DNA of 64,000 nucleotides. Source: Clostridiales bacterium (lineage in GTDB: Bacteria > Bacillota > Clostridia > Oscillospirales > Oscillospiraceae). The stretch lies in contig CABIXV010000003.1 in NCBI GenBank assembly GCA_902362775.1, positions 1-64,000 of the forward strand, in the 5' to 3' direction. Every line of letters begins with the position of its first letter. The stretch's first letter is position 1. The position numbers and the translations under genes are program-made. The notes beneath the pieces are model-generated. The model was not told the DNA's origin, searched no databases, and saw nothing but the letters and a program-made list of their open reading frames with translations. Shown piece by piece: positions 58,307 to 64,000 of this stretch.

Positions 58307-58335
58307 TTGACAGACGGAATGACCAGTGCTACCAT
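58307..58335 (+). promoter_or_regulatory. aro-pheA operon promoter
   Basis: TTGACA (58307-58312) and TACCAT (58330-58335) are 17 bases apart. The transcript should start near 58342, ~37 bases before the leader peptide. The AT-rich DNA to the left (58140-58300) holds only a weak AATACAAT / ATTGTATT repeat. Confidence 0.75.
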
Positions 58336-58364
58336 AAAAATAACCAATATACATTTTGAGGAAA

Positions 58365-58475
58365 GGAGCCACGCTTTTATGAAGCAGTTTGCAGCTTACT
58401 TCTTTAGCTACTTTTACTTTTTTGGCTTTCGTGCAAAAAAGGTAAAAGTGTTTTTTGCTGCAAACAGACGGCTCC
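58365..58475 (+). promoter_or_regulatory. Long nested hairpin of aro leader
   Basis: Three perfect stems nest in register: GGAGCC (58365-58370) with GGCTCC (58470-58475), GTTTGCAGC (58387-58395) with GCTGCAAAC (58457-58465), and ACTTTTACTTTTTTG (58410-58424) with CAAAAAA-G-GTAAAAGT (58434-58449, one bulged G). The outer stem includes the leader peptide's ribosome site, and the whole leader peptide lies within the structure. Confidence 0.8.
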
Positions 58476-58489
58476 CCTCCGCAATTTAG
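58379..58489 (+). CDS. Phe/Tyr-rich leader peptide (attenuator)
   Basis: A 36-codon frame, ATG at 58379 and TAG at 58487, with GAAAGGAG 11 bases upstream. It has 9 Phe and 3 Tyr; nine of these twelve lie between residues 4 and 15 (F-A-A-Y-F-F-S-Y-F-Y-F-F). A terminator and the genes aroF-aroB-aroA-aroC-pheA follow. By analogy with pheL of enteric bacteria, low Phe- or Tyr-tRNA would stall the ribosome here and change folding downstream. The second half is basic and includes F-F-A-A-N, the mirror of the first half because the DNA is palindromic. Confidence 0.8.
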   Translation: MKQFAAYFFSYFYFFGFRAKKVKVFFAANRRLPSAI

Positions 58490-58508
58490 GTGGAGTGTTG
58501 GAACATTG

Positions 58509-58552
58509 AATGACCTGCGGTGAACAAACGCTTCACCGCAGGTCATTTTTTA
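58509..58552 (+). terminator. Attenuator terminator before aroF
   Basis: AATGACCTGCGGTGAA and TTCACCGCAGGTCATT form a perfect 16-bp stem with a 7-base loop, followed by TTTTA. It lies between the leader peptide and aroF, so operon expression must depend on avoiding it. Confidence 0.93.
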
Positions 58553-58593
58553 TGACCCGGTGGAGAGCGCAGAGGAAAGGAAGGAAGCGCATC

Positions 58594-59607
58594 ATGGTTA
58601 TCATCATTAAGCAGAACGCAAAGGAAGAGCGAATCCGGGATCTGATTCAGTGGATCGAGGCCCAAGACCTCCGAACCCATGTTTCTACCGGGGACTACTC
58701 GACAATTATCGGTGTGATTGGAGATACCAGCAAGCTAGACGAGGGCCTGGTCAGTGGGCTGGATATTGTAGAGGGAGTCAAGCGTGTGTCGGAACCCTTC
58801 AAAAGCGCCAACCGGAAATTCCATCCCCTGGACTCCATTATCCAAGTAGGCCAGGAGCACATCAAGGTGGGGCACGGCAACTTTGTTATGATCGCCGGCC
58901 CTTGCTCGGTGGAGAGCGAGGAGCAAATCATTTCCGTGGCTAAAAGCGTCAAGGCCTCTGGGGCCACCATGCTCCGGGGTGGAGCCTTCAAACCCCGGAC
59001 CTCTCCCTATGATTTCCAGGGATTGAAGGCGGATGGCATCGAATTGCTGTTGGAAGCGAAGAGGGAGACTGGATTGCCTATTGTCACCGAGATCATGAAC
59101 GCCAACCACCTGCCGTTGTTCGAGGACGTGGACGTGATTCAGGTTGGTGCTCGGAATATGCAGAATTTCGAGCTACTCAAGGAACTGGGAAAGACCCAGA
59201 AGCCGATCCTCATCAAACGCGGTCTGGCCAATACCATCAAGGAGCTACTGATGAGCGCAGAATATATTATGGCTAGCGGCAACGAAAACATCATTCTTTG
59301 TGAGCGGGGGATTCGGACCTTCGAAACAGCGACCCGGAACACACTGGATCTGTCCGCCGTGACCGTGCTCCATGAGCTGACCCACCTGCCTGTCATCGTG
59401 GATCCCAGCCACGCAACTGGTGTGGCCCGCTATGTCAAACCCATGGCTATGGCGGCGGCGGCCTGCGGGGCGGATGGCCTGATCATCGAGGTCCACAATG
59501 ACCCTCCACGCGCTCTATGCGACGGGGCCCAGTCCCTTCGTCCAGAGCAGTTTGAGGATGTGGTCAAGGCCGTCTATGCCATTCGGGCGGCGGCCCAGGA
59601 GGTCTGA
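58594..59607 (+). CDS. aroF: DAHP synthase (type I-beta)
   Basis: A 337-residue 3-deoxy-7-phosphoheptulonate synthase, the first shikimate step (PEP + erythrose-4-P). Seen: an N-terminal ferredoxin-like regulatory domain (about 1-68) then the TIM-barrel with [42 protein letters not shown] and DPSHATG. This form is usually inhibited by Phe, Tyr or prephenate through the N-terminal domain. The ATG at 58594 follows GGAAGG. The open frame back to 58510 covers the terminator and is not used. It is the first structural gene of the attenuated operon. Confidence 0.95.
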   Translation: MVIIIKQNAKEERIRDLIQWIEAQDLRTHVSTGDYSTIIGVIGDTSKLDEGLVSGLDIVEGVKRVSEPFKSANRKFHPLDSIIQVGQEHIKVGHGNFVMIAGPCSVESEEQIISVAKSVKASGATMLRGGAFKPRTSPYDFQGLKADGIELLLEAKRETGLPIVTEIMNANHLPLFEDVDVIQVGARNMQNFELLKELGKTQKPILIKRGLANTIKELLMSAEYIMASGNENIILCERGIRTFETATRNTLDLSAVTVLHELTHLPVIVDPSHATGVARYVKPMAMAAAACGADGLIIEVHNDPPRALCDGAQSLRPEQFEDVVKAVYAIRAAAQEV

Positions 59608-59609
59608 CT

Positions 59610-60686
59610 ATGAAAACATTGGCCGTCAATACCTCCCGGCCCTATGAGATCAAGATTGGGCGGGGATCTCTGGACCAGGCTGGTGTACTGTGCCGTCAGG
59701 CGATCCCCAACGCCCGGAAGCTGACAATCGTCACCGACAGCAGAGTTCTGCCCCTGTATTTGGCGCGGACGGCAGACAGCCTGGAGCAGATGGGCTTTCA
59801 GATTCAATGCCTTACCGTCCCTGCTGGGGAGGCGTCAAAAAGCGCGGAGCAGCTTGTTATCCTTTGGGAAAAGATGATGGCCTTTGGTATGACCCGCACG
59901 GATGCTGTGGTAGCTCTTGGGGGCGGCGTAGTGGGGGACTTGGCGGGCTTTGCGGCAGCCACCCTGTTACGCGGGGTAGATTATGTCCAGATCCCTACCA
60001 CCCTGCTGTCCCAGGTCGATTCCTCCGTAGGCGGAAAAGTGGCCATTGATCTGCGGGCTGGCAAGAATCTAGCAGGAGCCTTCTGGCAGCCCAGCCTGGT
60101 AATCATCGATCCCGGCTGCCTGGATACCCTGCCTGACAGGACCTTCTCCGACGGCATGGCCGAGGTCATCAAATACGGCTGTATCTTGGACCGGAAGTTG
60201 TTTGAACTCCTGAATCGGTGCGGGAGCCGGGTGAGAGTGATGGAGCGCATTGTAGATGTAGTCTATACCTGCTGCGACTTGAAGCGCCGGGTGGTTGTAG
60301 AGGACGAGCGGGACACCGGCTTGCGCCAGCTACTGAACTTTGGACACACTGTCGGCCATGCCTTTGAGCTGGCCGGACATTATGAAACCTGGACTCACGG
60401 GCAGGGAGTGGCCGCTGGCATGAACTGGGCCGCCCAACTTGGCGTAGAGCTGGGCGTCACGCCACCGGAAACGGTGGAGTGCATTCAGGAGCTTCTGAAA
60501 AAATTTGACTTACCCTTGGACATTCCCTGCCCCTGGGAGACTATGACAGAGGCGGTAGGACTAGATAAGAAGAACGCCGGGGACCACATATCCCTCATCG
60601 TCCTGGAAAAGCTGGGGCAGGCGGTACACCGAAAGATGGCTCGGGATGAGCTGCTGGGACTGCTGAAGTGTATGTATGGGAGATGA
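59610..60686 (+). CDS. aroB: 3-dehydroquinate synthase
   Basis: A 358-residue NAD- and metal-dependent enzyme that cyclises DAHP. Seen: VPAGEASKS, ALGGGVVGDLAGFAAATLLRGV with the NAD Gly-rich loop, PTTLLSQVDSSVGGK, and metal ligands in EVIKYG, NFGHTVGHAFE and HGQGVAAGM. Length is typical. It begins 2 bases after aroF stops, so the two are coupled. It overlaps the aroA open frame but ends 4 bases before the chosen aroA start. Confidence 0.97.
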   Translation: MKTLAVNTSRPYEIKIGRGSLDQAGVLCRQAIPNARKLTIVTDSRVLPLYLARTADSLEQMGFQIQCLTVPAGEASKSAEQLVILWEKMMAFGMTRTDAVVALGGGVVGDLAGFAAATLLRGVDYVQIPTTLLSQVDSSVGGKVAIDLRAGKNLAGAFWQPSLVIIDPGCLDTLPDRTFSDGMAEVIKYGCILDRKLFELLNRCGSRVRVMERIVDVVYTCCDLKRRVVVEDERDTGLRQLLNFGHTVGHAFELAGHYETWTHGQGVAAGMNWAAQLGVELGVTPPETVECIQELLKKFDLPLDIPCPWETMTEAVGLDKKNAGDHISLIVLEKLGQAVHRKMARDELLGLLKCMYGR

Positions 60687-60690
60687 GCTT

Positions 60691-61935
60691 ATGGATGTGA
60701 CCATTGTTCCAAACAAACTCCAGGGCAGGGTAACGCCGCCACCCAGTAAGAGTCAGACACACCGGGTCATTCTGGCCGCTGCCCTGGCCAGGGGCAGGAG
60801 CAGGCTGGAGAATGTGGCCATTTCACAGGATATCCTCGCTACCCTGAGTTGTATCGGTGCCCTGGGGGCACATTGGGAGCGGAAGGGGGAGCGGACCTTA
60901 GAGGTGACCGGTATGGGGGGGATCTTCCAGCCGGGAAAGGAGTTGCCACACTTTGACTGTGGAGAGTCGGGCTCTACCTTGCGCTTTCTCATCCCGATTG
61001 CCTTGGCGGTAGCAGGAGGCGGGATATTTACCGGCCGGGGCCGGCTGATGGAGCGGCCCCAGGAGCCTTACATCCACCTGTTCCGTGAAAAGGGGATCTC
61101 CTGGAACAGGGAGGGGGATACATTGACAGTCCTTGGACAACTGAAGGCAGGGGACTACGAGCTACCCGGAAATGTGTCCAGCCAATTTTTTACAGGTCTT
61201 CTCTATGCTCTACCTCTGGTGTCAGGGATATCACGCATTGTACCTACTACCCACATAGAGGGCCGGGATTACCTCGCCATGACTTTGGATACCCTGGCAG
61301 GCGCAGGGGTAACAGTGACCGAGCTTCACAATACTATAAAGTATTTTCACATCACAGGAAAGACTGCTTACAAGGCGATGGATTATACTGTGGAATCCGA
61401 TTGGTCCCAGGCAGCCTTTTGGTACGCCGCCAATTTTCTGGGTGGACAGATTACGATTCAGGGGTTGAACCCCACCTCCGCCCAGGGAGACAAGGCTGTG
61501 GCCTCCTTCTACTGGAAACTGGCGCGGCCAGGTGATGTGGATCTGGACGTGTCCCAGTACCCTGATCTTGTGCCCCCTCTGGCCGCAATGGCCGCGGTAC
61601 GGAAAGGGACCTGCCGCTTTAATAACGCTGGGCGGCTTAGAATGAAGGAGAGTGACCGCCTCAATTCAGTAACGGCAGCTCTGATTGCTTTAGGAGCGGA
61701 TATTAGGGAAGGGGAGGACAGCCTTACCATCCGGGGCCGGGACAGCCTGATGGGAGGCGAAATGGTTGACAGCCAAAACGATCACCGCATTGCAATGATG
61801 GCCGCTGTGTCCGCCCAGACTTGCCAGAAGCCAGTAACTATCTTAGGTGCGGAGTGCGTAAACAAGTCCTATCCCAATTTCTGGGAGCATTTTCAAGTGT
61901 TAGGAGGGAATATACATGGCCTCGTACTTCGGTAA
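60691..61935 (+). CDS. aroA: EPSP synthase
   Basis: A 414-residue 5-enolpyruvylshikimate-3-phosphate synthase, target of glyphosate. Seen: PPPSKSQTHRVILAAALA, FDCGESGSTLRFLIPIAL with the PEP-site LR, SRIVPTTHIEGRDYLAM, the catalytic Asp region RMKESDRL and NDHRIAMMAAV. SGSTLRF departs from the class I LPGSTAMRP region in this loop, so glyphosate response cannot be told. The ATG at 60691 has GGGAG ~9 bases upstream. An in-frame ATG at 60676 overlaps aroB. It overlaps aroC by 20 bases. Confidence 0.94.
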   Translation: MDVTIVPNKLQGRVTPPPSKSQTHRVILAAALARGRSRLENVAISQDILATLSCIGALGAHWERKGERTLEVTGMGGIFQPGKELPHFDCGESGSTLRFLIPIALAVAGGGIFTGRGRLMERPQEPYIHLFREKGISWNREGDTLTVLGQLKAGDYELPGNVSSQFFTGLLYALPLVSGISRIVPTTHIEGRDYLAMTLDTLAGAGVTVTELHNTIKYFHITGKTAYKAMDYTVESDWSQAAFWYAANFLGGQITIQGLNPTSAQGDKAVASFYWKLARPGDVDLDVSQYPDLVPPLAAMAAVRKGTCRFNNAGRLRMKESDRLNSVTAALIALGADIREGEDSLTIRGRDSLMGGEMVDSQNDHRIAMMAAVSAQTCQKPVTILGAECVNKSYPNFWEHFQVLGGNIHGLVLR

Positions 61936-63010
61936 GCATATCCATATCTCTATCTTTGGGCAGTCCCATTCCCAGGTGATCGGCGTGACAGTGGATGGAC
62001 TGCCAGCCGGCGAGAGCGTGGATCTGGAGGGACTCCAACGCTTTCTCCATCGTCGCGCCCCTGGATGGGACACTACCGCTACCGCTCGAAAGGAGGGAGA
62101 TATCCCTCGTATTCTGTGTGGTTTGCTGGAGGGAGAGACCTGTGGAGCGCCTCTGACCGCTATCATCGAGAACACCAATATTCGGTCCCAGGATTACAAT
62201 GACCTATGCGATAAGCCGCGCCCCGCACATGCAGACTTTACTGCCCAGATCAAATATGGTGGCCATCAGGATGTGCGGGGCGGCGGACACTTTTCTGGGC
62301 GGCTCACAGCCCCCCTTTGTATCGCCGGCGGCATCTGCGCCCAGCTCCTGTCCCGACGCGGGATTGCCATTGGGGCCCATATTCGTTTTATCGCACAGAT
62401 AGAAGATAAGCCATTTGACCCACTGGGAGAACAGACAGAAGTGCTGCGGCGGGTTCAGGCGGCCTCATTCCCAGTCCTAGACCCCAATGTGGAGGAGCCG
62501 ATGCGTGCGGTCATCCTCCAGGCGCAGAGGGAAGGGGACTCGGTAGGGGGTGTTGTAGAGTGCATGGTCACCGGGCTGCCGGCCGGGGTAGGCTCTCCCA
62601 TGTTTCAGGGCCTGGAGAGCCAACTGGCCGCGGCCCTGTTCGCCATCCCGGCTGTAAAGGGCGTGGAGTTTGGCACCGGCTTTCAGTGCGCCAACCTGCG
62701 GGGATCAGAGAACAACGACCCATTTATTTTGGAGGATGGGGCTATCCGGACTGAAACAAATCATGCCGGTGGAATACTGGGTGGGATATCAAATGGGATG
62801 CCTATCCTGTTCCGAGTTGCCTTTAAACCTACCCCCTCTATCGCCCAGTCTCAGCGTACGGTCCGCCTTTCTACCCACACAGAGGAGGAGCTTCACATCA
62901 CCGGCCGCCATGACCCTTGTATCGTACCCCGGGCGGTGCCAGTGGTAGAGGCTGTCGCTGCCGCCGTCGTACTGGACGCCCTGCTGGATCAAAATACCGA
63001 CCATATCTAG
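61916..63010 (+). CDS. aroC: Chorismate synthase
   Basis: A 364-residue FMN-dependent enzyme that makes chorismate from EPSP, the end of the shikimate pathway. Seen: the start FGKHIHISIFGQSHSQVIGV, RPAHADFTAQIKYGGHQDVRGGGHFSGR with the FMN contacts, GVEFGTGFQCANLRGSENND, GGILGGISNGMPI and GRHDPCIVPRAVPV. Length is typical. AGGAGGG precedes its ATG inside the 3' end of aroA, indicating coupled translation. Confidence 0.97.
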   Translation: MASYFGKHIHISIFGQSHSQVIGVTVDGLPAGESVDLEGLQRFLHRRAPGWDTTATARKEGDIPRILCGLLEGETCGAPLTAIIENTNIRSQDYNDLCDKPRPAHADFTAQIKYGGHQDVRGGGHFSGRLTAPLCIAGGICAQLLSRRGIAIGAHIRFIAQIEDKPFDPLGEQTEVLRRVQAASFPVLDPNVEEPMRAVILQAQREGDSVGGVVECMVTGLPAGVGSPMFQGLESQLAAALFAIPAVKGVEFGTGFQCANLRGSENNDPFILEDGAIRTETNHAGGILGGISNGMPILFRVAFKPTPSIAQSQRTVRLSTHTEEELHITGRHDPCIVPRAVPVVEAVAAAVVLDALLDQNTDHI

Positions 63011-63036
63011 GATAAAAATTTAGGAGGAGATTTCCC

Positions 63037-64000
63037 ATGGAGCACAATCTGAATGACTTAAGGGAGCGAATTGACCACATTGACAGCCAACTAGTAGACC
63101 TGCTGAAACAGCGGATGGCTGTCTCCAGAGATGTAGCTCTATACAAAAGGAAAAACGGACTGCCCACCTTAGATGCCGACAGAGAACGGGTGCTGCTGGC
63201 CAAGGTAGGGGCGGAGGCTGGTGAGGAGCTGGCCGATTACACAGAGTCTGTATTTCGTGCCATCCTGGCCGTGGGCCGCTCCTATCAGAACCAGTGTGGC
63301 GGGGTGAAGTCCCAGATCTATGAAACCATCCGGACGGCCTTGGCTGAGACCCCGGCGCTCTTTCCCCAGCGGGCCACCGTGGCCTGCCAGGGGATAGAGG
63401 GCGCCTACTCCCAGATGGCCTGCGACAGCATCTTTAAATCTCCTACGATCCTCTATTTTGATACCTTCGATCATGTATTCAAAGCGGTGGAGAGCGGCAT
63501 GTGCCAATATGGAATACTGCCCATCGAAAACAGTACCGCCGGTTCTGTCAACGCGATATATGATCTGATGATCCAGCACAACTTTTCCATTGTCCGCTCT
63601 GTCCGCCTGAAGGTCAGCCACAATCTGCTTGCCAAGCACGGGACGAAGCTGGGTGACATTCGAGAGGTGTTCTCCCATGAGCAGGCGATCAGCCAGTGCG
63701 CGGACTATCTGGCTGGAATGAAGAACATCAAAGTGACCATGGTAGAAAATACTGCGGTGGCCGCCCGTATGGTGGCACAATCTGACCGTACCGATGTTGC
63801 CGCCATCTCCTCTCGCTTCTGTGGCGAGGAGTATGGTCTCAATCTGGTTCAGACCAATGTTCAGGACCAGGATAACAACTATACCCGGTTCATTTGTATC
63901 TCAAAAATCCCTGAAATATATCCCGGAGCGGACCGTACCTCGCTGATGATGACCCTGCCCCATAGACCAGGCTCGCTCTACCATGTACTGTCCAAATTTT
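63037..64000 (+). CDS. pheA: Bifunctional chorismate mutase/prephenate dehydratase (partial)
   Basis: The first 321 codons of a P-protein, cut by the window end. Seen: an AroQ-type chorismate mutase domain (residues ~1-85, LNDLRERIDHIDSQLVDLLKQRMAVSRDVA), a prephenate dehydratase domain (~110-290) with YSQMACDS, GILPIENSTAGSVNAIYD and TRFICIS, and the start of the ACT regulatory domain (TLPHRPGSLYHVL), where Phe is expected to bind. AGGAGG lies ~10 bases before the ATG. As the first phenylalanine-specific gene in the operon, it explains why Phe/Tyr codons control the leader. Feedback by Phe is inferred from the ACT domain. Confidence 0.95.
   Translation, partial: MEHNLNDLRERIDHIDSQLVDLLKQRMAVSRDVALYKRKNGLPTLDADRERVLLAKVGAEAGEELADYTESVFRAILAVGRSYQNQCGGVKSQIYETIRTALAETPALFPQRATVACQGIEGAYSQMACDSIFKSPTILYFDTFDHVFKAVESGMCQYGILPIENSTAGSVNAIYDLMIQHNFSIVRSVRLKVSHNLLAKHGTKLGDIREVFSHEQAISQCADYLAGMKNIKVTMVENTAVAARMVAQSDRTDVAAISSRFCGEEYGLNLVQTNVQDQDNNYTRFICISKIPEIYPGADRTSLMMTLPHRPGSLYHVLSKF

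Noticed and set aside
1..64000. tRNA or rRNA genes, CRISPR arrays, prophage
   Set aside because: No T-loop signature with a cloverleaf, no regularly spaced direct repeats, and no phage structural genes were seen; the XerD-type recombinase at 55030 has chromosomal context.

Overview
The window is a chromosomal segment of moderately high GC from a spore-forming, anaerobic Firmicute. It is most likely a Clostridia member of the Oscillospiraceae type (Flavonifractor / Lawsonibacter / Intestinimonas relatives). The lineage call is an inference. It rests on the SCIFF peptide with its radical-SAM maturase, PolC, SpoIID/SpoIIM/Spo0A-C/SigH-like genes, a lysine riboswitch, TTG and GTG starts with strong Shine-Dalgarno sites, and the pyrH-to-polC envelope and isoprenoid gene order. 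No tRNA, rRNA or CRISPR array was seen, and there is no prophage apart from one IS110-family element.

Layout: 1-5.1 kb holds an RpiR regulator divergent from an NAD-type short-chain dehydrogenase, then a leftward group with a YbaK deacylase, a hot-dog thioesterase, a LysM-GH18 glycosidase and an amidase. 5.2-8.5 kb has gltX, a ZIP transporter and rlmA. 8.7-19.5 kb is a long housekeeping operon (pyrH, frr, uppS, cdsA, a 60-residue membrane protein, dxr, rseP, ispG, polC), followed by ferritin. 20.1-23.2 kb has two small unknown genes behind a promoter with a 38-bp palindrome, a TetR regulator and a divergent NSS symporter. 23.2-32.6 kb is a histidine operon (hisZ-G-D-B-H-A-F-I-E) carrying two non-histidine genes, an LTA-synthase-like protein and a P-loop kinase-like protein. 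33-38 kb is the accessory stretch: nitroreductase, ECF sigma / membrane anti-sigma pair, IS110 transposase with an apparent in-frame deletion, and a lone Spo0A C-terminal-domain protein. 38.2-43.8 kb has ruvC-ruvA-ruvB with two unknown genes interleaved, glmM, a SigH-like sigma factor and a zinc-ribbon protein.

43.9-47.1 kb is the leftward asd-dapA-dapB operon (aspartate to lysine/diaminopimelate), led by a lysine riboswitch with its own promoter and terminator. 47.1-56 kb has spoIID, queA-tgt (queuosine), yajC, a TIGR04086-type membrane protein, the SCIFF precursor and maturase, spoIIM and xerD. A 57-residue membrane protein lies on the other strand after xerD.

Two leader regions near the right end are the most interesting features. 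At 56.4-56.64 kb a promoter, two short upstream ORFs and an intrinsic terminator precede an Lsa-type ABC-F ribosome-protection gene, which is the layout of antibiotic-sensing attenuation. At 58.3-58.6 kb a promoter, a 36-codon Phe/Tyr-rich leader peptide inside a long nested hairpin, and a perfect terminator precede aroF-aroB-aroA-aroC-pheA. This looks like amino-acid attenuation of a combined shikimate/phenylalanine operon.
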